Position numbers and translations under genes: made by a program. A stretch of DNA of 64,000 nucleotides, taken from the NCBI GenBank assembly GCA_934754515.1, contig CAKVIG010000005.1, positions 1 to 64,000 on the forward strand. Reading direction: 5' to 3'. The notes under the pieces are model-generated. The model had not been told where the DNA came from. It saw nothing but the letters and a program-made list of their open reading frames with translations, and did not search any database. Shown here piece after piece: positions 9,151-18,559 of the stretch. The stretch is from an uncultured Candidatus Melainabacteria bacterium (GTDB taxonomy: Bacteria > Cyanobacteriota > Vampirovibrionia > Gastranaerophilales > Gastranaerophilaceae). Position 1 is the first letter of the stretch; each line of letters begins with the position of its first letter.

Positions 9151-9419
9151 ACTATTTACATTCCCAAAACTGTATTTTTACCATCTACCGTTATATTGCT
9201 AACAAAGTAAAAATTCAAGCCCTACTTTTTCTGTAGAAAAAGTAGGCAAAAAGACTTTTCATACATTGTCGGCTACTAAGTAAAAACGACAAAATCATAT
9301 TAAAATTACTAACTCCGCCTTAAAGTGAAATCTACTAATTGTAAGCGAAAAAACTTATCACATTTAATCAGGTGACATGCTAATTGGTGCAAAAATTTGC
9401 ACCATCAACTTTATCTATT
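9151..9419. other. Intergenic region with two hairpins
   Basis: There is no gene here. A perfect 11-bp inverted repeat with TGTA loop lies at 9221-9246 (CCTACTTTTTC arm), and a palindrome TGGTGCAAAAATTTGCACCA at 9387-9406. A related GGTGCAAAAAATTGCACC string lies near 62770. They may be terminators for the helicase gene to the right or small dispersed repeats. A promoter for hyfB is expected here but no box is convincing. Confidence 0.5.
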
Positions 9420-11432
9420 TTATTTTTTCCCCAAATGCAAAACAGGTCTGCCAAAACTGATTTTAGAAACTTTTAAATCTCCGCTTTCTATAAGAGCATC
9501 AATCAATTCTCCAATTGCTTTTTGGCTCCAACCTTCCATTGCACCTAAAAAGTTTGAAGAAGTTACCTTTTCGTTATATCCGTTATCTTTTACTTGCTTG
9601 CTTCCTGCAAGAATTTTAGCAAAACCGCTTTTCCCATATTGTCCGCTAAATTCTCCAACACAATCCAAGATAAGTTTTTTAGCTTCGTCTACAGAAACTC
9701 GTTCTTTTTCTTCTTCCTTGTCAAATTCTAACGAAAGATTATTTGGTTTTACCTCTTCAACTTCTTTTATGTTTTCATAAAATTCTGCAACACGATTATC
9801 AACCAGAACTTTTTCGGGCTCAAAGTTTTTCAAATAAAGTCCTTCAAGAGTCTTGACACGGCTCATAGCAACATAGGATTGACCGCGTTCAAAAATCCTT
9901 GCACAATCTACAACAAGTCTGTCCAATGTCATACCCTGTGATTTGTGGATTGTTATACCGTAAGCCAATTTGAGCGGATACTGCATTCTCTCCGCCACAA
10001 CGCGTTCATTGTAATAATATTCAAAATTATGTTTCGGAATATTTGAAACAACTCCGTTGTCAAACTTTATGCTAATTGTATCTTGGTTAAATCCCTGAAT
10101 CACACCGCAAGCACCATTGATTAAGCCTTTATTAAAATCCATATTGACTAATAACATAACTCTTGCGCCAAGTTTTAACGCAATTTCTTTTTCCGCGCGA
10201 CAGTTTTTAGAAAATATTTCTAATATATAATTTTCGCTTTCCGTAAAACCTTCCGTTACAAGTTTTGAACCTCTGTAAACTCCGTCTTCCGCGTAAAATA
10301 ATTTTACAGGTTCATCAATCATATTGAATTTTGCTAAATTATATCTGTTCGCCTCTTCATTTGTTGAAAAAATATGCAAAATATCTGCATCTTCATTTTC
10401 TACACAACGAGTTTTCAAAAGTTCAATATCTTCAACCTCAAGACAATTTTCTCTCATGTGAGCAAGTGCAGTTATGAAATTTTCTTCATTTTGGCGATAA
10501 TTCTTTTTTAAAACGACATTTTTTAAACCTAATTTATCCCAAACCGGAGAGTCAAAACAGTAGTGCCTGATTTCACCTTCTTTTTCAACCGGAGGAAGTT
10601 GGAAAAAGTCGCCGATAAAAATAACTTGAATTCCGCCAAACGGGTCGTTACACTCTCTGACTTCTCGCAAAACTTCGTTTATATACTCAAACGCTTCTAT
10701 ATTAAGCATTGAAATTTCATCAACCGCAAGAATTTTGCAGTTCATAATTTGTCGATATTGAGTCGGGCGTTTTTTAATTTTTTCTACGGTATTATAAACA
10801 GTGTTTCGACATAAACCCACACCCGCCCAAGAATGCAAAGTCTGACCTTTAACATTAACCGCAGCAATCCCAGTTGTACTTGTAATTGTCAATTTCTTTT
10901 TAAAATACTCTTTTAATTTATTAAGAATATAACTCTTACCTGTACCTGCAAAACCTGTCAAGAAAACATTTTCACCATTCTTAAGAAGAGTTAAAATTTT
11001 TAAAAAAGTTTCATCCTCTTCTTCGTTTTCTTTTTTTAAAGCTTTTTTTGTTGAAGGCTTTTTAACAACTTCATACTCATCCGCAAATTCTATTTCTTTA
11101 TCAAAATCTATTTGGTCAAAATTTATCATCTTGTACAAACAAACTTCGCCTTTATTGTTAATTCGCGTAAAACTAATTGGCGTTTGCCCCTGTTTTAGTT
11201 CGTAGCGGAGTTTGTTTTCAGCCACCCATTCACAAGACGAAAAACCATAAATCCTTTTTATGCAATCCAAAATACACTGCGTAATTGACATATATTTACG
11301 CCCGTCTTGATTTACGTGCATTGCAGATAATGAAGGCATAAGATTTTCTGAAATTGCCTGCAAATCCGCATAGTTAATCGTTTCAGACGTTAATGTTTTA
11401 AGCGTTTCTGTTGGATTAGAAAAGTCGTTCAT
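9420..11432 (-). CDS. PIF1-like superfamily 1 DNA helicase
   Basis: 670 aa. The helicase core has Walker A GFAGTGKSYILNKL (about residues 158-171), Walker B-like ILAVDEISML, the PIF1 motif FIGDFFQLPPVE, and a C-terminal YGITIHKSQGMTLDRLVVD plus YVAMSRVKTLEGL (motifs V and VI). A positively charged linker at residues 130-150 and a C-terminal winged-helix-like region (about 580-670) flank the core. It would unwind DNA such as G-quadruplex or stalled-fork structures. It follows the 1033-aa helicase by 24 bp and is probably cotranscribed with it. Confidence 0.85.
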   Translation of the reverse strand: MNDFSNPTETLKTLTSETINYADLQAISENLMPSLSAMHVNQDGRKYMSITQCILDCIKRIYGFSSCEWVAENKLRYELKQGQTPISFTRINNKGEVCLYKMINFDQIDFDKEIEFADEYEVVKKPSTKKALKKENEEEDETFLKILTLLKNGENVFLTGFAGTGKSYILNKLKEYFKKKLTITSTTGIAAVNVKGQTLHSWAGVGLCRNTVYNTVEKIKKRPTQYRQIMNCKILAVDEISMLNIEAFEYINEVLREVRECNDPFGGIQVIFIGDFFQLPPVEKEGEIRHYCFDSPVWDKLGLKNVVLKKNYRQNEENFITALAHMRENCLEVEDIELLKTRCVENEDADILHIFSTNEEANRYNLAKFNMIDEPVKLFYAEDGVYRGSKLVTEGFTESENYILEIFSKNCRAEKEIALKLGARVMLLVNMDFNKGLINGACGVIQGFNQDTISIKFDNGVVSNIPKHNFEYYYNERVVAERMQYPLKLAYGITIHKSQGMTLDRLVVDCARIFERGQSYVAMSRVKTLEGLYLKNFEPEKVLVDNRVAEFYENIKEVEEVKPNNLSLEFDKEEEKERVSVDEAKKLILDCVGEFSGQYGKSGFAKILAGSKQVKDNGYNEKVTSSNFLGAMEGWSQKAIGELIDALIESGDLKVSKISFGRPVLHLGKK

Positions 11433-11456
11433 AGATTTATTTTAGCATGAATAGTT

Positions 11457-14400
11457 TTATAAATTACAATTAATAACTCTATCCACACAAGCTTTTGGCG
11501 AATACTGCCATTCTCGTTTTGAAATCCTTGAAACTTTCAAGCCTGAACGTTCTATAATCGCTTGCTTTTTCATATTTGTAACCTTGCAAGGTGTCTTATC
11601 TTCAACACCATCGCACTCGATTACAAATTTGTTATCAACAACCAAATCTGCGCTCAAACCTGCAATATCGACACCGCAAGTAACTTCGTGACCTAAATCT
11701 CTAAACGCTTGAGCAACTTCTTTTTCAAACGCATTTTTATAAATATTTTCATCAAAATCATCTGATTTAGAAAGCGCGTATCTGTTCTCATATTCTTGAA
11801 CAAAACCTAAATAGCTTCTCAAAATTCCTTCCGGCAATTCTCTCGGATCTTTTGAAATAAAATTAATCATTTGATATCTTGCTCTTGTAATAGCTACGTT
11901 AAACAAATTTGGTTTTTGCAAGAAAATCAAACTTTGCGGAAAACTATTGTTTGCATAAGCCCAAGAAGTCAGAATTATATCACGTTCATCACCTTGGAAA
12001 GTGTGCGCTGTACCGATTTCAATCTGATGTTTTTCCATCATGTGTTCAGAAAGCACTTTTGCAACTGAAATTTTCAACTGTTCAACCTGCGCCCTAAACG
12101 GTGAAATAATACCTATTGAAACAGGATTATCAGGGTTTTTACGCTCATCTTCAACCACGATTTCGTGCAAGCGTTTTACCAAAGCTTCTATTTCAGGTAA
12201 ATTTCTTGTTGCATCAAAATCTACCTTACCATCAGGCACAACAACCGTTTCAAGAACTTTCTTAGAATTATCGTTTCTGCGCATAACCTTAATTCTGCCA
12301 CCATAAAACTCTTTGTTTGAGAAATTAATAATAGGCGGCAAACTTCTAAAATGTTCGTCCAAAAGCACAGGGTGCATTGAATAATAATTTGCCAAATCAA
12401 ACATTGAATTAGTTCTAAAACGCCACATTAACTGATATCTATCGTTAATTCCGTATTGAGATAAGAACGATTGCTCTTTAGCCTTTTCCAAGAATGACAA
12501 GTGCGGTAATTGTTTATCATCACCTACAACCACAGCCTTTTTCGCTCTGTATAAAATTGGGAAACAGCTTGCAATATCGCATTGAGAAGCTTCGTCAATA
12601 ATAACTACATCAAACAGCCCCGGTTTCATCGGCAAAGAACCTGACACCGCGTATGTTGTAACACACCAGCAAGGAAAAGCCTCCAAAAGCGGTTTAAAAT
12701 CTTCTGTTTCAAGAAGTCTGTTTTGCAAATTCTTTTTCTTTTCAACCAAAGATTTTGAATGTACAAAAAGTCTTTGACGCTTAACAGGGTCTTGCATTAA
12801 CCCCTTCAAAGCTTGTCTGCGTTTAGTTTTAAGAATATCAATCGCAAGTTTTTTCTGTTTGCGCTTCAGACTTCTGATTTGTTCAGAAAGCACGTGAATA
12901 TTGCCGATTGTCTGAATTTCGGTTTCTATTTTACGAGCTTTGCAAATTAATTTTGCAAACTCTAATTCATTACTTAAAACAGCCAAATTCTCATTATTTA
13001 CATCAAAACCGTTGATTTTCAAAGTTTTTTTCAAGTTTCCGATTGCAGACATGTTTTTTAAACCACTGAAGAAACCTGATTTTTCAAGGTTTTGGCTTAA
13101 AGAATTTATACAATTTTCAACAAGCTTAATCTCATCTTCTTTTAAAATACTTTTAATGAATTGCGGATTTGAGTGCATTGGTTTTTCTAAAGCAATTTCA
13201 TTATCCAAATTCGTCCATTCATTTTCCAATTTAATTATGCGTTCTGATTTCTTTTCCATATCAGCAATTGTTTTCAGAAGTTTTTCCATATCTGAAACAT
13301 CGCAAAGAATAGAACTTTCAGTACCTTCATCTAAATCTACTTTGTTTGCAAGCAAATCTTGAAGTTGCATACTCAATTCTCTTTGATAATTCAAACGTCC
13401 GGCTCTCAAAGCTAAAAATGGTGCGCCTAAATCATTCAAACGTTCAGCCACAACGTCAACAGCCTTATCCATTCTTGAAGCCACAAGAACAGTTTTGCCG
13501 TTAGCAATCAAATGCGCCGCAAGGTTTACAATTGTTTGAGATTTACCTGTCCCGGGAGGACCAAAAACTGACACTAATTTTGCGTTCTCAACATTTTTAA
13601 CAACGTTCAATTGTGCATCCGATAAAGACAAAGGTGTCACAGGGAAAAAGTCTGCAAGTGTTTTTTGTTGTGTATCCGTAGGTTTTGATTGAGTATACTC
13701 CTCATTAATCAAATTCAAAACTGTTTCACGATAAACACCGCTAGGTTTTTCTGCAATTTGAGTAAGTTCGTGCAAAACACCTGCCGTAACTGACGGACGC
13801 TTTGTCAAAATAATTGCGCACTGCTTAGTCAAACTGATTTTATCCAATTTGATTTGCGATTTTTTATTATTCTCTTCCTCTTCAATTATTTCATCAATGT
13901 TTTCTGAGGTAACTTTTTCATTATAAAAATCTTTTGTAATATTATCTTCTTTAACCATGTTTTCAGGATTTAAAGACACGTCAATATCAGGAACAATCGA
14001 CTTCAAAGTTGTTAAGAAAATATCCATTTTTTCTTGTGTAATAGGAACAGTCGGCACTACATCAAGCAAACCTTCTAAAAGCTGTTCTGTTTCATCTTCG
14101 TCATCGGATTTTTTCATCAAGGCAGTCAAAGCACCTGTATTAAGCGACAAAAATTCATCAGTCAACATACAATTGATGTTTACGCCGTTACGTTCAAGTT
14201 TGCAAGGCGCATACAAAAGCGGAGTCAAAAATTCGTTGCGTTTTCCGGTTTTAGATTTACCAACCAAAAACAAATAGCCGTAAATTAAATATTTATCCTT
14301 TTGGCTTGTTTCGGATTGAATCATAAGTTCTGTTAATTTAGAATCAGAACCTTCCAGACGCAAATGTTCAAGCCCTTGCGTAAATAAGGTATCTTCACCA

Positions 14401-14558
14401 TCTAAAAATATCCATTTATTGTCTTTATCGGCCTTTAAGTTTCTGAAAGTTGAACTCTTAACTTCTTCACGAACACAATCGTGAAGATATTGGCTCAATT
14501 TTTTTATAAAACTGTTGTTGAATGCTGAATTTATTGCTCTTGTTGCTTCTTGTAACAT
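11457..14558 (-). CDS. Superfamily 1 UPF1/Dna2-like helicase with C-terminal nuclease-fold domain
   Basis: 1033 aa. An N-terminal DUF4011-like region (about 1-300) is followed by Walker A GPPGTGKSQTIVNL (about 329-342). Downstream come FDVVIIDEASQCD (Walker B), LDEHFRSLPPIINFSN, and the C-terminal GTAHTFQGDERDIIL and FNVAITRARYQM motifs. The last 110 residues resemble the MTES_1575/DUF559-type restriction-endonuclease fold (GVDIAGLSADLVVD then FVIECDGVED). A GGAGA site precedes ATG. Such helicase-nuclease fusions are common in defence and repair loci; here the neighbours are core genes, so housekeeping repair is as likely. Confidence 0.82.
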   Translation of the reverse strand: MLQEATRAINSAFNNSFIKKLSQYLHDCVREEVKSSTFRNLKADKDNKWIFLDGEDTLFTQGLEHLRLEGSDSKLTELMIQSETSQKDKYLIYGYLFLVGKSKTGKRNEFLTPLLYAPCKLERNGVNINCMLTDEFLSLNTGALTALMKKSDDEDETEQLLEGLLDVVPTVPITQEKMDIFLTTLKSIVPDIDVSLNPENMVKEDNITKDFYNEKVTSENIDEIIEEEENNKKSQIKLDKISLTKQCAIILTKRPSVTAGVLHELTQIAEKPSGVYRETVLNLINEEYTQSKPTDTQQKTLADFFPVTPLSLSDAQLNVVKNVENAKLVSVFGPPGTGKSQTIVNLAAHLIANGKTVLVASRMDKAVDVVAERLNDLGAPFLALRAGRLNYQRELSMQLQDLLANKVDLDEGTESSILCDVSDMEKLLKTIADMEKKSERIIKLENEWTNLDNEIALEKPMHSNPQFIKSILKEDEIKLVENCINSLSQNLEKSGFFSGLKNMSAIGNLKKTLKINGFDVNNENLAVLSNELEFAKLICKARKIETEIQTIGNIHVLSEQIRSLKRKQKKLAIDILKTKRRQALKGLMQDPVKRQRLFVHSKSLVEKKKNLQNRLLETEDFKPLLEAFPCWCVTTYAVSGSLPMKPGLFDVVIIDEASQCDIASCFPILYRAKKAVVVGDDKQLPHLSFLEKAKEQSFLSQYGINDRYQLMWRFRTNSMFDLANYYSMHPVLLDEHFRSLPPIINFSNKEFYGGRIKVMRRNDNSKKVLETVVVPDGKVDFDATRNLPEIEALVKRLHEIVVEDERKNPDNPVSIGIISPFRAQVEQLKISVAKVLSEHMMEKHQIEIGTAHTFQGDERDIILTSWAYANNSFPQSLIFLQKPNLFNVAITRARYQMINFISKDPRELPEGILRSYLGFVQEYENRYALSKSDDFDENIYKNAFEKEVAQAFRDLGHEVTCGVDIAGLSADLVVDNKFVIECDGVEDKTPCKVTNMKKQAIIERSGLKVSRISKREWQYSPKACVDRVINCNL

Positions 14559-14643
14559 GTACTTTCTCCGTTTGATTTTTCTGTGGGAATCATTCCGTTT
14601 TTCTCATCCTACGTTGTTTGGTTTGTTTATAAAATTTTCAAGT

Positions 14644-14830
14644 AATCAAGTCTTGGTCATTCCCTCTCCTTACAGGAGAGGGCTAGGGTGAGGTATCTAC
14701 ATTCCCCTCGCCCCTTGCGGGAGAGGGAACAGTCGTTGGCGAGCTATGCGAGCCTTACGAATGCGGGTGAGGGGTTCAACCCTCTTTAGTTTTTGTTGGG
14801 GTGAAACCCCAACCTACATTTTCAATGCAC
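14644..14830. repeat. Composite dispersed repeat block
   Basis: Several repeat units lie in tandem: TCAAGTCTTGGTCATTCCCT followed by GGAGAGGGCTAGGGTGAGG (near-identical to 16559-16612), a CCCCTCGCCCCTTGCGGGAG unit, and a GTTGGGGTGAAACCCCAACC palindrome also found at 18572-18594. They sit upstream of the helicase operon. There is no coding sequence. Confidence 0.7.
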
Positions 14831-14858
14831 CCTATACATCATCTATTGAAAATTGATT

Positions 14859-14966
14859 CTACCACTTATAATCGTGATTTTGTTTTGTGTATTTATAAGC
14901 ACAAAATCCAAAAAAGACTACTATACTTATAATTGCAGTTATATGAGATAATGTTTGAATATTCAT
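14859..14966 (-). CDS. 35-aa single-pass membrane microprotein
   Basis: The start ATG overlaps the stop of the upstream gene as ATGA (14966-14963), the classic coupling arrangement. The product has one hydrophobic helix (about residues 7-24, HITAIISIVVFFGFCAY) and a basic/aromatic tail (YKYTKQNHDYKW). No family recognised. With its two-helix membrane partner it may form a tiny membrane complex. Support is the coupling and the membrane helix; function unknown. Confidence 0.5.
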   Translation of the reverse strand: MNIQTLSHITAIISIVVFFGFCAYKYTKQNHDYKW

Positions 14967-15205
14967 TTTCTACTCTCCATTTTCTTTAAAATTTTCATTA
15001 TTTCGTTTCGTCTTACAAAATACGAATTTGCCATAACTAAAGCTATTATAACACCGAGCGTATCTATCAAATAATACAAACTATTCGCATTCGACGATAT
15101 AAACAAAAGTGCAGAACCACCTAGTGTAGCGCAAGCCGTCCCCCACAGGTGTGTCATTTCATTCCTAATACAATTTAGTTTCTCAACTTCAAAAATTTCT
15201 TCCAT
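14963..15205 (-). CDS. Small two-helix membrane protein, unknown function
   Basis: 80 aa from the ATG at 15205, preceded by GAGGG; a TTG six codons upstream has no better signal. Two hydrophobic helices (about 25-42 and 46-62) are flanked by a charged N-terminus (MEEIFEVEKLNCIRNEMTHL) and a basic C-terminus (RRNEIMKILKKMESRK), so both ends are probably cytoplasmic. It is translationally coupled to the 35-aa membrane microprotein. I do not recognise the family. Confidence 0.55.
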   Translation of the reverse strand: MEEIFEVEKLNCIRNEMTHLWGTACATLGGSALLFISSNANSLYYLIDTLGVIIALVMANSYFVRRNEIMKILKKMESRK

Positions 15206-15278
15206 TTTCCCTCTTGAAATCAATTATATCACATTTTCGCAATAATTAATACTGTTTATGTATGAGTTAGTCCTATAT

Positions 15279-15995
15279 TTATTCAATAGGCAAGTACATT
15301 GGAGAACTTGAACCACTCTTAAATGGTGTACCGTTGTTCAAATATGCCAATATTTCATCAGTTCCCTCTTTTGTAGTAGAACGTAAGCCACATTTATAAT
15401 AGAATGGACTTGGATTTCGATATTCATTACTAGGACAAAGCAATAATCTTCCACCACATCTATCTCTTGCCATTTGTTTAATATCTTCTAAAACCACTCT
15501 TCCTAGACCATTCCCTTTGTTTGTTATTTCTAATGAGTCTAAGAATATATAAGGAAGAACATTTCCATTACTATCAGTATATCCTTGTATTCCCTTTAAT
15601 ACATCTGGAGAGAATTCAAGACTTTCAGTTCCTTTTCGATATGTTAAGGTAACTTTTGCTCCATTTCTATTATATAGGATTGGTTCTGCAATGAAATTAT
15701 TTATCTTTGTTGCTCTACCAAAATTAAATTTGCTAGAAGTTTGTCTATTATTCAATATTGCTGCTCTGTTCTGTTCCGCAAGTTGAGTTGCTCCAGTCAT
15801 TTCTCTAGTTGCTTGTTCAACAGTAGCAGAAACAGAAGTTCCAAAATTAGCTTTAGGAGTAACCTGTTCAAGAGGCTTACTTATTGTCCCAAACTTAATT
15901 TTGTTAATGGGATTACTCTTCGCACCAAAACTAAAGTGTTCAATAGCTTTGCTTCCCAAATCTGCACCAATTTTCAAATCTCTATAACTTACCAT
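15279..15995 (-). CDS. GNAT-like N-acetyltransferase domain with lineage-type N-terminal extension
   Basis: 238 aa. Residues 1-100 are low-complexity with several FG/FGT motifs and no recognised fold. Residues 120-225 look like a GNAT core: LDSLEI, then the acetyl-CoA loop NKGNGLGRVVLEDI (motif A, Q/RxxGxG/A variant), then GGRLLLCPSNEYRNPSPFYYKCGLRST matching the late beta-strand and aromatic region. A short AAGGAA site precedes the ATG. Substrate unknown. The FG-rich N-terminus resembles other proteins of this genome. Confidence 0.6.
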   Translation of the reverse strand: MVSYRDLKIGADLGSKAIEHFSFGAKSNPINKIKFGTISKPLEQVTPKANFGTSVSATVEQATREMTGATQLAEQNRAAILNNRQTSSKFNFGRATKINNFIAEPILYNRNGAKVTLTYRKGTESLEFSPDVLKGIQGYTDSNGNVLPYIFLDSLEITNKGNGLGRVVLEDIKQMARDRCGGRLLLCPSNEYRNPSPFYYKCGLRSTTKEGTDEILAYLNNGTPFKSGSSSPMYLPIE

Positions 15996-16056
15996 ATTCC
16001 TTAACCTAAATTTCCCTTACTATTATATAAAGTCTATTATTTTTAAGAAATTGATT

Positions 16057-16091
16057 AAATGTAACAAATCTCGATGTAAATTGTTACATTT
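16057..16091. promoter_or_regulatory. Operator-like inverted repeat in a divergent promoter region
   Basis: An 11-bp perfect inverted repeat (AAATGTAACAA and TTGTTACATTT, 13-bp spacer) lies between the divergent GNAT gene and the secreted-protein gene. There is no T-run, so a regulator-binding site is likelier than a terminator. Confidence 0.4.
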
Positions 16092-16154
16092 CCATTAGTT
16101 AAACGAGTACAACTCATCTTAAATCTGCTAAACTAAACATAGCAAGGAGATAAG

Positions 16155-16559
16155 ATGAAAAAAGTTATATTGTTTTTAGCTTTGTTATTAATTCCAACGG
16201 CGTTTGCAGTTGAACAACCAAGACCTGCAAATCCTACACCGCCGATTACAGTTCCGCAAAACATCATGTTTCAGAACTGCACAAAGATTTTTGCAGTAAA
16301 CAAAGAAAAACTTTTTTATCTGACTCTTGCATCACTATCCGCAAACAGATTTACAGTTGACGAAATTCAGACTGCAAACGGATATATAATTTTCACGGTA
16401 AATAGAAACAAATATTTAGCGACAGTTGCAAGCGTCGACAGTGCTAATTCAATCTTAAAAATCACACCTTGCAACAATGTTTACAATTTTCCGCCCGGAA
16501 TTTTGTTGAATACGTTTAAATATATTGATTTAAATTTGAATACGGAGATTAAAAGTTAA
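16155..16559 (+). CDS. Small secreted hypothetical protein
   Basis: 134 aa. A clear Sec signal peptide, MKKVILFLALLLIPTAFA, with cleavage after AFA, then a Pro-rich stretch (residues 20-36) and a compact domain of about 95 residues (residues 37-134) with two Cys. AAGGAGATAAG precedes the ATG. I recognise no family; the size and secretion suit a small periplasmic domain. It is followed by a repeat unit and then the solute-binding lipoprotein gene on the same strand, so the two may share a transcript. Confidence 0.65.
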   Translation: MKKVILFLALLLIPTAFAVEQPRPANPTPPITVPQNIMFQNCTKIFAVNKEKLFYLTLASLSANRFTVDEIQTANGYIIFTVNRNKYLATVASVDSANSILKITPCNNVYNFPPGILLNTFKYIDLNLNTEIKS

Positions 16560-16612
16560 CAAGTCTTGGTCATTCCCTCGCCTTACAGGAGAGGGCTAGG
16601 GTGAGGTGTCTA
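16560..16612. repeat. Dispersed repeat copy between two plus-strand genes
   Basis: CAAGTCTTGGTCATTCCCTC with GGAGAGGGCTAGGGTGAGG nearly duplicates 14642-14690. It ends four bases before the next start codon, so the repeat supplies the 5' untranslated region of the lipoprotein gene. Confidence 0.65.
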
Positions 16613-16616
16613 TACA

Positions 16617-17828
16617 ATGAAAAAACTTTTCGCATTACTAATAATAACAATATCAATTCTCGGCTTAACCGCCTGCTCTATTCGTAAAGAAAACGAGCAA
16701 AAAGTCGTGACACTTTGGACGCTTCAGATGGGCGATTTTTCGGATTATATGTATAAAATAATTCGCTCATACGAACAAAACCATCCAAACATCCAAATTA
16801 AATGGGTTGATGTACCATTTTCAGAAGGCGAAAAAAGAACACTAGCTGCCGTTATGACTGATAACCCACCGGATTTAATCAATCTAAACCCTGATTTTTC
16901 AGCACTTTTGGCACAAAAAGGAACTTTAGAAGAAATCGACGAAACAGCGGTTTCTGATTTTAATCCCGAAATAATCAAAGCGTTAAAATACAACGACAAA
17001 CTTTATTCGATTCCTTGGTACGCAACAAGCGCAATTACAATCTATAACAAGGATTTGTTCCAACAATCAGGAATTATAAGACTACCTAAAACATACAAAG
17101 AGCTTTCTGCAATTTCCGAAAAAGTTAAAGAAAACACAGGCGCATACGCTTATCTGCCAACTATTACCGAAAATGATACAATGGTTAAAATCTTAAACAA
17201 ATACGGAATAGCTGACGCCGAAGACTATCCGCAAGCGCAAAAAGTTTTTGAAATGTTTAAAACTCTTTATCAAAAAAACTTAATTCCACCAGAAAGCATT
17301 ACGTTTACTCATAGAGAAGCTCTTGAACAATATATGGCAGGAAAAATTGTGTTTTATCAAGGTGGCGCAAATTTCTTAACAATGATTAAAGAAAACGCAC
17401 CATCAATTTATGAACAAACCGATGTAACCGAACAAATTAAAGGCCCTGTTGGTCAAAATGATTTTTCAGTAATGAATTTTGTTATCCCTCTTAGGGCAAA
17501 ACACAAAAAAGAAGCGTTGGATTTTTGTTTATACTTAACAAACGAACAAAATCAGTTAGAGCTTGCAAAAATGACAAACGTTATTGCAACAAACTCTAAC
17601 GCATTAAAAGATAATTTTTATAATGATGACTCTACATTAGAAGCTAAAGCACGTTCCATAAGCGCAAGACAAATTAATAAAATTACGCCACAACTCAAAC
17701 AAAAACGCGGTCAAAAAGAAATCAATACACTGGTTAATTCTGCCGTTCAATCAGCTTTGCTAAATAAAGATTCTATTGAAAACATTTTAAACAAACTTTC
17801 TAGAGATATTGGCGGATTGGAAGAATAA
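16617..17828 (+). CDS. Extracellular solute-binding lipoprotein (family 1, sugar ABC transporter type)
   Basis: 403 aa. A signal sequence ends in lipobox LTAC (residues 17-20), so the protein is membrane-anchored outside the cytoplasmic membrane. It has the family-1 solute-binding fold: VTLWTLQMGDFSDYMYKII, a PDLINLNPDFSALLAQKG loop, PWYATSAITIYNKDLFQ and YMAGKIVFYQGGANF. Members bind sugars or glycerol-phosphate derivatives for ABC uptake. No permease or ATPase gene is adjacent, so it is an orphan in this window. The start ATG sits right after a repeat with GGTGAGG as a possible ribosome-binding site. Confidence 0.85.
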   Translation: MKKLFALLIITISILGLTACSIRKENEQKVVTLWTLQMGDFSDYMYKIIRSYEQNHPNIQIKWVDVPFSEGEKRTLAAVMTDNPPDLINLNPDFSALLAQKGTLEEIDETAVSDFNPEIIKALKYNDKLYSIPWYATSAITIYNKDLFQQSGIIRLPKTYKELSAISEKVKENTGAYAYLPTITENDTMVKILNKYGIADAEDYPQAQKVFEMFKTLYQKNLIPPESITFTHREALEQYMAGKIVFYQGGANFLTMIKENAPSIYEQTDVTEQIKGPVGQNDFSVMNFVIPLRAKHKKEALDFCLYLTNEQNQLELAKMTNVIATNSNALKDNFYNDDSTLEAKARSISARQINKITPQLKQKRGQKEINTLVNSAVQSALLNKDSIENILNKLSRDIGGLEE

Positions 17829-17879
17829 AAAAGGTAGTATCACCAACCTTCACACACACACGAGTTTACTAAGAAATCG

Positions 17880-17969
17880 GTGGTAAAGAAGGAGATACAA
17901 ACTACGATTGACAAAATAATAGTGCTACTAATCGTAGCAACGCTATTCATAGTAGCACTCAAATATTAG
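17880..17969 (+). CDS. Candidate hydrophobic micropeptide (type I toxin-like)
   Basis: A 29-codon frame from GTG, or about 20 codons from a non-AUG start just after AAGGAGAT, encodes a short basic head and a single helix (IDKIIVLLIVATLFIVALKY). The coding part contains a 9-bp inverted repeat (GTGCTACTA and TAGTAGCAC). A further hairpin with CAAGC/GCTTG ends lies at 17990-18025. Short hydrophobic peptides with AAGGAG sites and overlapping structure resemble holin-like/Fst type I toxins. No ATG is present, so the call is tentative. Confidence 0.3.
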   Translation: MVKKEIQTTIDKIIVLLIVATLFIVALKY

Positions 17970-18073
17970 TCATTTATAGGGTACTAAGTCAAGCCTCAGA
18001 GAAGTAACGTTTCTTTGGAGCTTGCACCTATATATGCATTATTTACTATAACTCAAAGTTTGTCAACAGCCAG

Positions 18074-18550
18074 TTATTTTCTAATCGTACTTCTTTCCAA
18101 AGCTCTTACAAACTTTGTCGGCAAATTTTCTTTCGGATTAATTGAACCCACTAAAATTGTTTTGCAACCTAACAATTTACCTGCCAAAATATCAGTCAAA
18201 GGTCTATCACCAACCATAACCGCATTTTTAGGTTCAACGCCTACAGATTTCAAATATTCACCCATAATTTTAGGGTTTGGCTTGTTAGCTTTGCCAATAA
18301 CTCTGCAAGGAGCAATTTTAGAAGCATTTGCAATATATTCTTCACTTTTATTATTAGAAATAATCGCAACTTCAAAATCTTTCAAAAACGAATTAAACCA
18401 TTCAACGGTTTCAGGCAAAAAATCAGCGGATTTAGACACCATAACAGTGCTATCCAAATCAAACATAACACATTTTATGCCTTGTTGCTTAAGTTCTTCA
18501 AAATTAATTTCATATATATTTTTTAAATTATAATCAGGTTTTAGTAACAT
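18074..18550 (-). CDS. YqeG-family HAD IIIA-type phosphatase
   Basis: 158 aa from the ATG at 18550, chosen because the family begins LKPDYNLKNIYEI. HAD motifs: CVMFDLDSTVM (motif I with DxD), IISNNKSEE (motif II), NKPNPKIM (motif III Lys) and VMVGDRPLTDILAGK (motif IV). The YqeG group includes GEP4-like phosphatidylglycerophosphate phosphatases and other small phosphatases; substrate not determinable here. It stands alone with repeat DNA on its upstream side. Confidence 0.85.
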   Translation of the reverse strand: MLLKPDYNLKNIYEINFEELKQQGIKCVMFDLDSTVMVSKSADFLPETVEWFNSFLKDFEVAIISNNKSEEYIANASKIAPCRVIGKANKPNPKIMGEYLKSVGVEPKNAVMVGDRPLTDILAGKLLGCKTILVGSINPKENLPTKFVRALERSTIRK

Positions 18551-18559
18551 TTTTGTATT

